From a virus: 56,887 nucleotides of DNA. The stretch spans positions 1 to 56,887 of the IMG/VR virus record IMGVR_UViG_3300011189_000401; one strand, written 5' to 3'. Both the position numbers and the translations under genes were made by a program. The stretch's first letter is position 1. Every line of letters begins with the position of its first letter. The notes under the pieces were generated by a model. It did no database searches. It saw nothing but the letters and a program-made list of their open reading frames with translations, and was not told the origin of the DNA. Of this stretch, positions 1-7,845 are shown piece by piece.

Positions 1-188
1 GCATCTATCGGGGCCATATCGTGCCCCGCATATTTCGGATGGTTGAGCGCCGAGTCAATCCCTCCGAGATGAATCGGAGCAGTCGGGACGACAACCGAAG
101 GGCCTACAACCGAAGGGCCTGCTGGCCCCTCATCTCTTTGCCAGGGGAATAGCGCCTCATCACGCTTCGTAAAGTTTGCGTCTGCCAT
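1..188 (-). CDS. Unknown protein, N-terminal part only (cut by window edge)
   Basis: The sequence shows an ATG at 188 with a strong SD (AAGGAG, 6 bases upstream) and an open frame of 62 codons to the window edge. The N-terminus begins MADANFTKRDEALFPWQRDE, followed by a Pro/Val-rich stretch in which GPSVV is repeated because of a tandem 15-bp duplication. I do not recognise the family. It is the last gene visible in the leftward transcription unit and has its own candidate promoter (228-257) overlapping a palindromic site, so it may be controlled separately from the nrdJ block. Confidence 0.75.
   Translation of the reverse strand, partial: MADANFTKRDEALFPWQRDEGPAGPSVVGPSVVVPTAPIHLGGIDSALNHPKYAGHDMAPID
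91..120. repeat. Tandem duplication of a 15-bp unit
   Basis: The unit ACAACCGAAGGGCCT occurs at 91-105 and again at 106-120 with no mismatch. It is in frame in the partial gene and duplicates the peptide GPSVV. Confidence 0.9.
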
Positions 189-227
189 GTATTCTCCTTA
201 TGCGATTGGTCACGCCACGGATGTTAG

Positions 228-257
228 AATATAACCAATAGAATTAACCGGGGTTAA
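228..257 (-). promoter_or_regulatory. Candidate sigma70-like promoter overlapping a palindromic site
   Basis: Reading leftward, TTAACC (252-257, 4 of 6 to the -35 consensus) is separated by 18 bp from TATATT (228-233, 5 of 6 to the -10 consensus), in the 110-bp gap before the gene starting at 188. The -35 hexamer is one arm of the palindrome at 244-257, as expected if a protein bound there blocks transcription. The match is moderate and no start site is known. Confidence 0.4.
244..257. promoter_or_regulatory. Palindromic site TTAACC-GG-GGTTAA (perfect)
   Basis: Intergenic copy between the 27-aa ORF and the gene starting at 188. Its left-reading arm overlaps a candidate -35 element. Confidence 0.85.
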
Positions 258-298
258 TACTGAATTGCCGATACCACCTACCTATTGATTAGGTGTGA

Positions 299-382
299 TT
301 ATTTGGGAGCTACCGCTCCTGATTCGGAAGACGGCGAGCAAACGATGGCGTTATGGATGAAATGCCAGAAATAATACTTCAT
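299..382 (-). CDS. 27-residue microprotein
   Basis: This short ORF begins MKYYFWHFIHNAIVC and ends SGAVAPK. Its ATG at 382 overlaps the TGA of the upstream zincin-like gene, and the sequence before it reads AAAGGAGATCT, a near-ideal SD. This coupling is the best evidence that it is translated. The first 15 residues are aromatic and hydrophobic and the rest is Ser/Gly/Ala-rich. No function can be assigned; a membrane-associated or toxin-like role would be speculation. Confidence 0.55.
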   Translation of the reverse strand: MKYYFWHFIHNAIVCSPSSESGAVAPK

Positions 383-675
383 AGATCTCCTTTGAGTGTG
401 TGTGAGCGGTCGCACGCGTCGCGTATTAAGCTGTAGCACAGACCGTGCTCGCGCATAAATTCGTGGTCTTCGGCCTCGGTCCCCGGTCGCATCTCGCACA
501 GCACGGCGTGTGTCACCTCGTGCGCCAGATGGTCGCGCCACCGGATGGCGTCGGCGTCGACGTAGATCGTCTGGGTCCGGCAGTGTGTCCAGCTGCCGCC
601 GTCGGGTCGGAGGTTCCACCGGTTAACCCCGGTTAACCACACTTGCTGCTTCCGCAGCTCTTGCAGATATAACAA
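379..675 (-). CDS. Small zincin-like putative metallopeptidase
   Basis: A 98-residue protein with the zinc-protease signature H-E-V-T-H (about residues 51-55, context HLAHEVTHAVL), followed by an acidic and His-containing stretch that could supply the third zinc ligand. Such single-domain HExxH proteins are common in phages, but their substrates are mostly unknown. The start is uncertain: TTG at 675 follows GAGGAAGG closely, and a GTG at 640 is an alternative. The N-terminus overlaps the last 14 codons of nrdJ in another frame. In this frame the palindrome at 623-636 encodes L-T-G-V-N, while in nrdJ it provides the stop codon. The stop overlaps the ATG of the 27-residue ORF. Confidence 0.7.
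   Translation of the reverse strand: MLYLQELRKQQVWLTGVNRWNLRPDGGSWTHCRTQTIYVDADAIRWRDHLAHEVTHAVLCEMRPGTEAEDHEFMREHGLCYSLIRDACDRSHTLKGDL
623..636. promoter_or_regulatory. Palindromic site TTAACC-CC-GGTTAA (perfect)
   Basis: Overlaps two genes. It supplies the TAA of nrdJ (635-633), and in the zincin-like frame it reads Leu-Thr-Gly-Val-Asn. Confidence 0.85.
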
Positions 676-3152
676 CCTTCCTCAAACACCACGTTTCCAT
701 CGCCACAGTCATCACAACTTGCATCAGCAGTAGTGCCGTCTCGGACAGCACCTTTGAGGAACATGCGAACGGCGCTAAGCGTCGTACCAATGTAGTCGCC
801 TTCGATGCCTTCCAAGGACTTGATGATACGCGGCAGACCGGCGTTGTGCCGGAGTGCCATTGAGATGATCTTGCCTAAACGGGCGTGATGCTCGTCATCC
901 TTGATGGCGTCAATCTGGTCGAAGACCAAGTCGGTGTCGACTCCTGCTTTGACCAGTAGTTTGCCCACCGATTTTACAGCCCGGTTCAGGGTGACCCACT
1001 CCTTGTCCCCCAGACGATTCGAGTGGACCCAGAATGCAACCGGGTAATCCTTCGTAGAGTCTTCTTTGAGGTAGGACAGCATCAGGTAATACTTGCCGCC
1101 CTCGCGCCTCACAATCTTCATGTCACCACTACTGAACTCATCCGGCAGGTGGACGTTCTTGGTGACCACGTCGTCATCATTGGTCTTCAAATATAGACCA
1201 TGCTCCTGAGCGACGTGTTCTTCCAGTATCTCCAGAAGGCTCTCATAGTCGTTCTCAGGCGTTTCGTCACCTGATACGAGCACACCGTCGCGTGAACCTT
1301 CAACGTACACTGTGACGCCTTTCAGCCCCTTCTCCCACGCTCTCAAGTAGAGTTCACCGACCACCTCCGGCTTCGTGCCTCGTGGTAAATTGATGGTACT
1401 ACTGATTGAATGGTCGATGTACTTCTGTTGGATGGCCTGAAGGTCCACTCGTGCGTTCCAGTCGATCTGGTCGCTGGTCACAAAGTAGTCAGGTAGCTCC
1501 TTGCTGCGAGCTTCTTCTTCTGACATACCGAACACAACCTGAAGGTACTCGAAGTAGTCTTCAACATTGTGGTGATAGACCTTGAAGTGCTCCCAACGGT
1601 CTCCCATCCCGTCAACGCTGTCTGGTGTCCCTTTGTCTTCGTCAGACATCTTGCGCTTCCGTGTGTACGAGTTCCTGAAGACAGGCTCGACGCCACTGGA
1701 AGTCTGCGACTCAATACTCACTGACCCTGTTGGGGCACAGGTGAGTAAGGAGACGTTCCGGCGTCCGACTCTTGACATGCGATTTCGCAAGTCCGCAGGC
1801 AGTCGCTGGATATAGGCGTTGTCCACTTCCTTCTGCCAGTCAAAGAGCGGGAACGCTCCCCGGACTTCGGCGAGGTTGATACTCTCTTCGTAGGCTGCGT
1901 TTCGGAAGACGCGGTAAATTTCTTTGACAGTGTCGAGTCCGTCGTCACCATCATAACGGCGACAAAGACGAGCCAAGCAATCAGCGAGGCCGTGAGTGCC
2001 AAGACCCGTACGTCTCCCTTGTTCGGCTGCATCATATAGCTTCTCCCAAAGCTCCTTTTCATCCGGCGTATCACACGCCTCTTCTCGGATCTTTTCCAGG
2101 GCTTCTAGCTCAAGGTCGACAAGGTCATCGTTCAGGCGCATGGCCTTACGGACGACCAGTGCAAACCGGTCGTAGTCAAACTTTGCGTGAGCGCAGAAAG
2201 GATCTTGAACGAAGTTCTTGAGATTGATCGAGATAAGACGGCAGGAGTCATACGGACTCAGCGGAATCTCGGAGCACGGGTTGGTACTGACGTGGTCCCA
2301 ATACTCCTGAGCCGGAAGCTCCCGCTCAATGTTGTCCCACATGATGAGACCGGGCTCCGCGTTCTCAGTCGCCTGCTTTACGATGAGTTCCCAGAGATCC
2401 CGCGCCTGAATACTCTTGACAACCTCGGGTTCCTCAGCATCCACCGGCCACTGAAGAGTGTAGGCATCATCGGCCTTCACAGCTTCCATGAAGTCATCAG
2501 TGATCTTGACGCTAACGTTGGCCCCGGTGACAGCCTTTTTGTCGGCCTTCATCTCGACGAAACTTGCCACGTCGGGGTGGTTCACGTCGAGCGTAATCAT
2601 CAGGGCACCACGTCGGCCATTCTGACCAACCATGCGGCACACATACGAGTAAAAGTCAGCGAACGACCATGCACCACTGGTGGTACCGGCACTGTTGCTG
2701 ACGCGTTGGCCCTCGGGCCTGAGCTTAGAAATGTCGATCCCTACGCCACACCTGCGTTTGAACAGGTTTGCGAGGTCGCGGCCACGTTCAACGATGGAAG
2801 ACATGTTGTCCTCCGGGCCGTCAATTACAACACAATTGCTAAGCGATACGTTCTTGTAGGGATTACCGACGCCGTACATCGGTGATCCCTGCGGAACAAC
2901 GCAATCAAAGTTATTGAAAAGGTTGAAGATTTGGGTCTCGTCCATCGCCCACTCGCCACCGTGTTTGTACTCGATGCGAGCGAACTCCTTGGCCATGCGC
3001 CGATGCATGTCCTCGGGCGTCCGTTCTACGAACTGACCCTTTTCGTTTCTAAGTGCGTACTTCGTAACAAATACATTGGTCGCTAGCTGGTCGCCGTCGA
3101 AGTATTCCTCCGTTGCTTCCCTTACTTCTTGTTCGGTATATGTCTCAGTCAT
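633..3152 (-). CDS. nrdJ: Adenosylcobalamin-dependent (class II) ribonucleotide reductase
   Basis: An 839-residue enzyme predicted to reduce ribonucleotides to deoxyribonucleotides using coenzyme B12, supplying precursors for phage DNA synthesis. Visible marks are the substrate-site cysteine in LSNCVVIDG (C107), the NPCSEIPLSPYDSCRL motif near residue 290 (the N-x-C-x-E active-site signature), and a C-terminal Cys-rich tail (about 815-838: CDDCG, EGCYICKSCGSSKC) typical of NrdJ, which re-reduces the active site. Length is normal for the family. It needs no small subunit and works with or without oxygen, but depends on host B12. The ATG overlaps the TGA of the 75-aa gene and has no SD, so translation is probably coupled. 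The stop codon lies inside a palindromic site. Confidence 0.95.
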   Translation of the reverse strand: MTETYTEQEVREATEEYFDGDQLATNVFVTKYALRNEKGQFVERTPEDMHRRMAKEFARIEYKHGGEWAMDETQIFNLFNNFDCVVPQGSPMYGVGNPYKNVSLSNCVVIDGPEDNMSSIVERGRDLANLFKRRCGVGIDISKLRPEGQRVSNSAGTTSGAWSFADFYSYVCRMVGQNGRRGALMITLDVNHPDVASFVEMKADKKAVTGANVSVKITDDFMEAVKADDAYTLQWPVDAEEPEVVKSIQARDLWELIVKQATENAEPGLIMWDNIERELPAQEYWDHVSTNPCSEIPLSPYDSCRLISINLKNFVQDPFCAHAKFDYDRFALVVRKAMRLNDDLVDLELEALEKIREEACDTPDEKELWEKLYDAAEQGRRTGLGTHGLADCLARLCRRYDGDDGLDTVKEIYRVFRNAAYEESINLAEVRGAFPLFDWQKEVDNAYIQRLPADLRNRMSRVGRRNVSLLTCAPTGSVSIESQTSSGVEPVFRNSYTRKRKMSDEDKGTPDSVDGMGDRWEHFKVYHHNVEDYFEYLQVVFGMSEEEARSKELPDYFVTSDQIDWNARVDLQAIQQKYIDHSISSTINLPRGTKPEVVGELYLRAWEKGLKGVTVYVEGSRDGVLVSGDETPENDYESLLEILEEHVAQEHGLYLKTNDDDVVTKNVHLPDEFSSGDMKIVRREGGKYYLMLSYLKEDSTKDYPVAFWVHSNRLGDKEWVTLNRAVKSVGKLLVKAGVDTDLVFDQIDAIKDDEHHARLGKIISMALRHNAGLPRIIKSLEGIEGDYIGTTLSAVRMFLKGAVRDGTTADASCDDCGDGNVVFEEGCYICKSCGSSKCG

Positions 3153-3376
3153 TTTTTGGTGTCTTTGGTCTGCTGTGTTGGTGATCTTACCCCAATCGAG
3201 AAGCTATAGCCTCTATCAGAAATGCCAGCCTTACTGGCTTCCTCACGGAAGTTATTCTTCGCCTCCCTGAGTGTTGCGCCCTCCACAACTAATCGCTCAC
3301 CCCTGACCTCGAAGTTCGATTCCACTCGATACCCGTCCCCGTTCGGGACGATCTTTGCTCTATTCGCAAATTTCAT
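3149..3376 (-). CDS. Small basic protein of unknown function
   Basis: A 75-residue protein (MKFANRAKIVPNGDGYRVES...) with alternating beta-type segments followed by a charged helix and a Lys/Thr-rich tail. The layout resembles small phage DNA-associated or accessory proteins, but no family is recognised. The start at 3376 overlaps the stop of the upstream 286-aa gene, and its stop overlaps the nrdJ start, so the three are translationally linked. Confidence 0.7.
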   Translation of the reverse strand: MKFANRAKIVPNGDGYRVESNFEVRGERLVVEGATLREAKNNFREEASKAGISDRGYSFSIGVRSPTQQTKDTKK

Positions 3377-4233
3377 AATTCGTATATCCTCCGTGTGTCG
3401 GCGATCAATTCGCCGATTCTATTCTTTTGCTCCGGCTCCAGTACACGTCGGAAGGTGTAGACAGCCGCCTCAAAATCGTCTAGCGGCTTCCTCAGCGCTT
3501 CCTTGCACTGTTCCTCGACACCCCCACCAAGTGTCTCAAGATTGAGCGTAAAGTTCGGGCATAGCTGCTTGATGGCACACTGTAACCTGTACCAGCCTGT
3601 CAAGCCCCCGAATTTCATATCAAAGTTATGGAAGGGGTGAATACCCTCTCCCATTTCGCGATTGATGATATGAAGATTAGGACATGGAATCAGAAGTCGC
3701 GCCCCGACATCGAATGCATCGATCTTGTTCTTCAGCTGTTGTACGGGGTTTGTTCTAAATAGTTGGTCGACCATTTTACCTAGGTTAACTAGGACGTCGC
3801 GGCCAATGAACTGCGTGGTTTCGAGCACCGGAAGCTCCGTCTCAACGGTCAGCAATCCGATGTTCAGCATGAGCTTGTCTTCCGGTACCTTCTTACCGGC
3901 TGCGTGCTGGACCATGACCCCATAGAAGTGGTCAATCACCCTGAGTTGGTCGATGGTCAACTCTTCGTAGTCGTCGATAAGACGAACGCTCAGCGAGTTG
4001 CTCAGCGTCTCTTCCATTGATTCGAGATGTTCGGGCAGCGACATCCCACCGCCGTCGAACTCATCGGTCTCGATGAGCACATGGATGTCAGACCGCTTCT
4101 CCGGTATCTCACCATAAAAGATAACCTTCGGGTCGCTGTACTTCTCAACAGCGAGTTGACCCAGGTTAATTTCCCGGCGTCTTCTGGTATTGACCAACAT
4201 CTGGAATAGCTCTCTACGCAGTTCCTTTTCCAT
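3373..4233 (-). CDS. Unknown 286-residue protein
   Basis: The protein is soluble-looking, with mixed charge and no membrane segment. Local features are an N-terminal RRELFQMLVNTRRRREI stretch and a C-terminal helix rich in Arg/Glu. No catalytic motif was recognised. The frame is uninterrupted and overlaps genes on both sides (stop over the 3376 start; start inside the end of the Cys-rich gene), which supports its reality. Two palindromic sites lie inside it (3775 and 4156), both in the N-L-G register. Confidence 0.75.
   Translation of the reverse strand: MEKELRRELFQMLVNTRRRREINLGQLAVEKYSDPKVIFYGEIPEKRSDIHVLIETDEFDGGGMSLPEHLESMEETLSNSLSVRLIDDYEELTIDQLRVIDHFYGVMVQHAAGKKVPEDKLMLNIGLLTVETELPVLETTQFIGRDVLVNLGKMVDQLFRTNPVQQLKNKIDAFDVGARLLIPCPNLHIINREMGEGIHPFHNFDMKFGGLTGWYRLQCAIKQLCPNFTLNLETLGGGVEEQCKEALRKPLDDFEAAVYTFRRVLEPEQKNRIGELIADTRRIYEL
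3775..3788. promoter_or_regulatory. Palindromic site, one mismatch (N-L-G-K register)
   Basis: Reads TTTACC-TA-GGTTAA on the plus strand. On the coding strand the codons are AAC CTA GGT AAA. The only change from consensus turns an in-frame TAA into AAA. Confidence 0.65.
4156..4169. promoter_or_regulatory. Palindromic site, one mismatch (N-L-G-Q register)
   Basis: Reads TTGACC-CA-GGTTAA. On the coding strand it is AAC CTG GGT CAA, with CAA in place of the stop TAA. Confidence 0.7.
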
Positions 4234-4630
4234 TCTTCTTGTCCCTCAGATCCTTCAAGATCTTGTAAGTACGATTGTTCTTATGGGCGTAACTCTTGAG
4301 TCGTGCCGTTTGCCGCCAGTCCTGCATCCTCTTGTCAAAGATCACCTTCACACAACGCATAAGCACCTTGTACTCATCTATCTTGCGAAGACAGCGACTA
4401 CAAGGTGCGTCATGGTAGCACTTGATGTCGTCGCAGCGATCAGTGATGAACGCAAAGCTGCGGAAGTTATCGCAAGGCTGGTAGCATCTCGTGATACAAA
4501 AGACCGTGGACATCGTGTGAGGGAACTGGTTGATCGGGCAAGCACATCTGGGAATGTCATCAAAGGACGTGTCTTCGAGCGCTACGTCAATCAACTCCTG
4601 TAACTCCAGCTTTCCCTTTGCCTTCCTCAT
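4214..4630 (-). CDS. Cysteine-rich putative metal-binding protein
   Basis: A 138-residue protein with about ten cysteines arranged as CAC, FCITRCYQPC and CDDIKC...CSRC between residues 28 and 94. This suggests one or two zinc or iron-sulfur sites. The C-terminal third is strongly basic (Arg/Lys-rich), compatible with nucleic-acid binding. The ATG at 4630 has GAGGA six bases upstream. It overlaps the upstream membrane-protein gene by 44 bases and the downstream gene by 20. Family not recognised. Confidence 0.7.
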   Translation of the reverse strand: MRKAKGKLELQELIDVALEDTSFDDIPRCACPINQFPHTMSTVFCITRCYQPCDNFRSFAFITDRCDDIKCYHDAPCSRCLRKIDEYKVLMRCVKVIFDKRMQDWRQTARLKSYAHKNNRTYKILKDLRDKKNGKGTA

Positions 4631-4835
4631 GTCGGTCCTCGATTGCCACCGCTAAAACCCTGACAAGCCGTCTGATACCCGACATGATTGCTGCCGAGAG
4701 CCCTACGATCCAGTACAGCGATGTCACGCCGACGAATTCGACCAGTACAAGGGCACAAACGGCCACCAGTAGGCCAGCAGCAGCAGCCCCAAACGGAATA
4801 AGAACAATGCCTGCAAAAAGTTCGTTGTCTGTCAT
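4587..4835 (-). CDS. Small two-helix membrane protein
   Basis: An 82-residue protein with two hydrophobic segments (about residues 8-32 and 36-53), a short turn between them, and a charged C-terminus (RHEEGKGK). The ATG overlaps the TAA of the resolvase gene in a TAATG arrangement, with AAGGAG upstream. Size and topology would fit a holin-like or other inner-membrane phage protein, but the endolysin is 3.4 kb upstream and not adjacent. The holin idea is therefore only one option. Confidence 0.65.
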   Translation of the reverse strand: MTDNELFAGIVLIPFGAAAAGLLVAVCALVLVEFVGVTSLYWIVGLSAAIMSGIRRLVRVLAVAIEDRHEEGKGKAGVTGVD

Positions 4836-5653
4836 TACAGCTCCTTCAGACGCGCTCGCGCCTCATAGTAGAAATCTTTGTCGTTTTCACTCAATTGTTT
4901 CAGCCCGGACCCACCGCCTCTCGAACCTGTGAACAGGTTGAGGATGGCTTCGAGTTCGTACTGAGGGATTCCCTCTTTTTCAGCGTCCTCTACGATGTCG
5001 TCGTAGCGCATCTTCAAGAGGTCGAGCAGGAATCGGTAGTCCGACTCTTCCTCGTACCACTTGCGCCAGTGCTTGAACATCTCGGCGACCACCGGAATTC
5101 GGGACGCAACTACAGCGGCACCGAATGCATCGGCCTCGTCATCGGTTGTGAACTTGTGCCCCCAGCGGTCAAACACTTCCATAAGGACGTGTGACTTCTT
5201 GGCTTCCGAGCCGCCCGTGGCCACCTTCTTCAGCGTGGACACGTTGGCTAGGACGCAGTACGGAATCTCGTAGTCATCTGCTTCCGCAGCTGAGGTCATG
5301 ATCTCGTACAGCATCCCACCGACTCGACACAGATCCATCATGGAAGAGATGTTGGTCGAGACGGTAACTGCCTCCCATGCAAGGATGCGTGGGGGGTACT
5401 CCCGGATGACCGCTTCCATTCGGTCTCCGATGTATTGAAGGCGTTCACGAGTCGTGCCATCTTTGGCCGCTGTCTCGATCGCCTCGCTGTAGAGCAGACG
5501 TTGTTGGTTGTCTACTACACAGATTCCGACACTCGTCAACGAGAAGTCAAAGCCAACGAAATACTCGTTGCCGTTGTCAAACTTCTCGAAGAGGTCGAAG
5601 TTCTCAAGAACCATCGCCCTCTGCTGTCCCGCGCTCCACTTCACTCTTCCCAT
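4835..5653 (-). CDS. RuvC-like Holliday junction resolvase
   Basis: Predicted to cut branched DNA made by recombination and replication before packaging. The RNase H-like fold shows as VGFDFSLTSVGI (first acidic residue), ILAWEAV (second, Glu) and TTDDEADAFGAA (the C-terminal Asp pair), the spacing typical of RuvC-type nucleases. I prefer the ATG at 5653 (MGRVKWS, 272 aa) because GGAG lies seven bases upstream; a further upstream start at 5689 lacks this. The gene overlaps the zinc-ribbon gene by 50 bases. It belongs with the gp46/gp47-like, RecA-like and SSB genes as a recombination toolkit. Confidence 0.8.
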   Translation of the reverse strand: MGRVKWSAGQQRAMVLENFDLFEKFDNGNEYFVGFDFSLTSVGICVVDNQQRLLYSEAIETAAKDGTTRERLQYIGDRMEAVIREYPPRILAWEAVTVSTNISSMMDLCRVGGMLYEIMTSAAEADDYEIPYCVLANVSTLKKVATGGSEAKKSHVLMEVFDRWGHKFTTDDEADAFGAAVVASRIPVVAEMFKHWRKWYEEESDYRFLLDLLKMRYDDIVEDAEKEGIPQYELEAILNLFTGSRGGGSGLKQLSENDKDFYYEARARLKEL

Positions 5654-5924
5654 TTTCTCGCTCCTTTTTGTACTCTTTCTCTTTATCAAGGAGCTTGCTC
5701 AGATTGGCCGGAATAACAGGGGGTCGATCTCGGTCCTTGCGATTTGGCGCATAGGTGTTCCGAGCCCCTGGAATGATAGGCTTTTCGTTCTGACTTTCCA
5801 CTCCTTTCTTGCAAGATGGGCAAGTGGTCTTGTAACACTGAAACTCGCCGTTGTAGCTCATCTTGAAGAACTTCTTCGTCCTGAATTGTTCACCACAATC
5901 ACATCTGAAATTGACATAGCTCAT
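5604..5924 (-). CDS. Zinc-ribbon protein of unknown role
   Basis: A 106-residue protein. Its N-terminal half has CDCG and CPSCKKG separated by about 28 residues, a two-knuckle zinc ribbon (C-x-C...C-x2-C). The C-terminal half is a charged, probably helical or disordered tail (KEKEYKKERENGK). The ATG overlaps the TGA of the gp46-like gene and follows AGGAG, so it is translated in the recombination operon. A DNA- or protein-binding accessory role is plausible but inferred from position only. Confidence 0.75.
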   Translation of the reverse strand: MSYVNFRCDCGEQFRTKKFFKMSYNGEFQCYKTTCPSCKKGVESQNEKPIIPGARNTYAPNRKDRDRPPVIPANLSKLLDKEKEYKKERENGKSEVERGTAEGDGS

Positions 5925-7837
5925 GCCGTCTCCTGAAACTGTCCTCGGAAATTCTTGTTTTCGTGGATGATCGACTCGCCATTCTCCTTGATAACGTGCA
6001 AGTTGGTATGGCCGTGAAAATAGTCGCTCATCGCCTTCTGGTGTCCGACGAAGATCAAGGTCTTGCCCTCGTTTTGTTCGAGGACAAACTCAAGGACGCG
6101 CTGGATGCCAGCGTCGTCCACTCCGTCAACGGCCTCATCGTCGATGATGAAACCGAGGTCCATCATGTTGTTCAGCGCTGTAGCAGCCGCCTTTGAAATC
6201 CTGGCTTTCTCTCCTTTCGAGAAGATGCCGTATGGGAAATACTTTCCCTTCTTGGACACGTTGGTGAAGACCAGTGATAACTCACTACCGTCCTCTCGGA
6301 GTTGACAGTGGTAGTCCCCATCTGTCATCGCATCGAGGCAGACGTTGATGTTCTCTTGAAGATTCAGGATGAACGAGTTGAACCGTGCCGCCTTCGTCTT
6401 CTTCATCGCGTCTTCGAGCGCATCACATGCGTCGATGTCCGTTCCGGCCTGTTCGATGGAATCCTTCAGGTCGTCGCGTACCCCCTGAGCCTCTGAGAGC
6501 GACGCACGCTTGTCCGTGAGGCTGGCCTGAATGTTGGCCGGTGTTTTCTTCTCCGTGCGCTCTACGCGGCTCATGAGAGCGCTGAGGCGCTTGTCGCAGT
6601 CCTTCACGAACTTCTCAGCCCGAACAAACTTGTCCAGCTTGTTCCCCAGCTTGGTGTACCGGGTAAGCTTGTCACGTCCGGCTTCCACCTCGGCCTCCAA
6701 TTCCTCAATCCTGTCGCTCAGGTCTGAAATCTTGGAGTCGAGCGTCGAGATGTCCACCTCGACATCAACCTTCTTGGCTTGATAGGCGTCCACCTTCTTT
6801 TGGTGCTGGTCGACCTTGGCCTCCAGCTTCTTGGAGTCACCAAGCAGGTTGCCGCAGACATCACACTCACCGGTTGGATTCGTGGTGAGGTTATCCAAGT
6901 TCTCCTTAGCCGACTGCATCGCGGCTTCAATCTTGGCCAGCTTATTCTGCTTACTGGTACGCCTCTTCTTCTGAGTGTCACGCTCCCGGCTCAACCGCTT
7001 CACAGCGGTACTCTTGTCTTCGAGCCCGCCGACCTCTTCCTCAAGCTCCCTGAGTTCCTTCTCAACACCCGGCTTCTTCTTTAGAAGCTCCGTGAACTCG
7101 TCTCGCTCATCTCGTTTGTCGGAGATGTCCGACTCAAGCTGTTCGATCTTCTCGGCCTTTTCTTCTTCAAAGGTTTCGAGTTGATTCTTGTAGTTCTGAA
7201 TGTCCTTCTTCGCGGACGCGATCATCTCGTCACGAGCTTGGAGAAGCTTCATGTCGGAACGCCGTTCTGACTCAAGGTCTCGGCGGCGACTACGCACTTC
7301 CTTAATCCACTTGTCATACCGAGCCGTGTTCAGGATCTCGGACACGACCTTGTTCAACTCGGTCGAAGTCAGTGCGACCAGTGGTTTCCGGTCACTGTCT
7401 GAGTAGGCGCAGTAGTACAACACGTCCTTACTCAGCCCCAGCTTCTCTTCGATGAGCTTCGTGGTTTCTCGCTTCGATGTTGCGTGTGTTCTGTCCTCTC
7501 CGTCCACGCTAAGGAAAACGTTGTTGCCTTCCTTGGGGTGGTTGCGAACACGCCGGACAACAACCTCTTGCCCGTCTACGTCAAAAGTCAATTTAACCTC
7601 GGTAAAGTCGTCGAACTCTCCGATGATATCGTCGCGACTCACGTCTTTGCGAAGGATATCCTCGAAGAGCGCCCAGACAAAGGCCGAACAGAACAGGCTC
7701 TTACCCGCTCCATTCGACCCCTGATTCTGCTCGTCCCGGTTGTCCCCGGTGACGAAGTAGACGCCTTGACCCAGGTTAAGTTCCACATCACTTAACAACA
7801 GGTAGTTGTGGATCTTAATCTGCGTCGGTCTAATCAC
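5921..7837 (-). CDS. SbcC/Rad50-like nuclease subunit (T4 gp46-like)
   Basis: A 638-residue ABC-type ATPase that would pair with the Mre11-like protein at 9701-10780 to resect DNA ends for recombination-dependent replication. Domains in order: N-terminal Walker A GSNGAGKS (residues 40-47), a long coiled coil (about 190-470) with a CDVCG zinc-hook motif near residue 326, then the C-terminal ATPase half with Walker B-like FIIDDEAVDG near 564 and a terminal H-loop (FVGHQ). The start is a GTG at 7837 with a strong AGGAGG six bases upstream. In T4 and related phages the two subunits are neighbours; here they are separated by four genes. Confidence 0.9.
   Translation of the reverse strand: MIRPTQIKIHNYLLLSDVELNLGQGVYFVTGDNRDEQNQGSNGAGKSLFCSAFVWALFEDILRKDVSRDDIIGEFDDFTEVKLTFDVDGQEVVVRRVRNHPKEGNNVFLSVDGEDRTHATSKRETTKLIEEKLGLSKDVLYYCAYSDSDRKPLVALTSTELNKVVSEILNTARYDKWIKEVRSRRRDLESERRSDMKLLQARDEMIASAKKDIQNYKNQLETFEEEKAEKIEQLESDISDKRDERDEFTELLKKKPGVEKELRELEEEVGGLEDKSTAVKRLSRERDTQKKRRTSKQNKLAKIEAAMQSAKENLDNLTTNPTGECDVCGNLLGDSKKLEAKVDQHQKKVDAYQAKKVDVEVDISTLDSKISDLSDRIEELEAEVEAGRDKLTRYTKLGNKLDKFVRAEKFVKDCDKRLSALMSRVERTEKKTPANIQASLTDKRASLSEAQGVRDDLKDSIEQAGTDIDACDALEDAMKKTKAARFNSFILNLQENINVCLDAMTDGDYHCQLREDGSELSLVFTNVSKKGKYFPYGIFSKGEKARISKAAATALNNMMDLGFIIDDEAVDGVDDAGIQRVLEFVLEQNEGKTLIFVGHQKAMSDYFHGHTNLHVIKENGESIIHENKNFRGQFQETA
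7593..7606. promoter_or_regulatory. Palindromic site, one mismatch (F-T-E-V-K register)
   Basis: Reads TTAACC-TC-GGTAAA. On the coding strand it is TTT ACC GAG GTT AAA. It lies only 173 bp from the site at 7766, the closest pair in the window. Confidence 0.55.
7766..7779. promoter_or_regulatory. Palindromic site, one mismatch (N-L-G-Q register)
   Basis: Reads TTGACC-CA-GGTTAA near the 5' end of the gp46-like gene. The codons are AAC CTG GGT CAA. Confidence 0.7.
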
Positions 7838-7845
7838 TCTGCCTC

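Noticed and set aside
5604-5689. Resolvase start at 5689
   Set aside because: The ATG at 5653 has a proper SD and starts nearer the conserved core. The longer form would extend the overlap with the zinc-ribbon gene.
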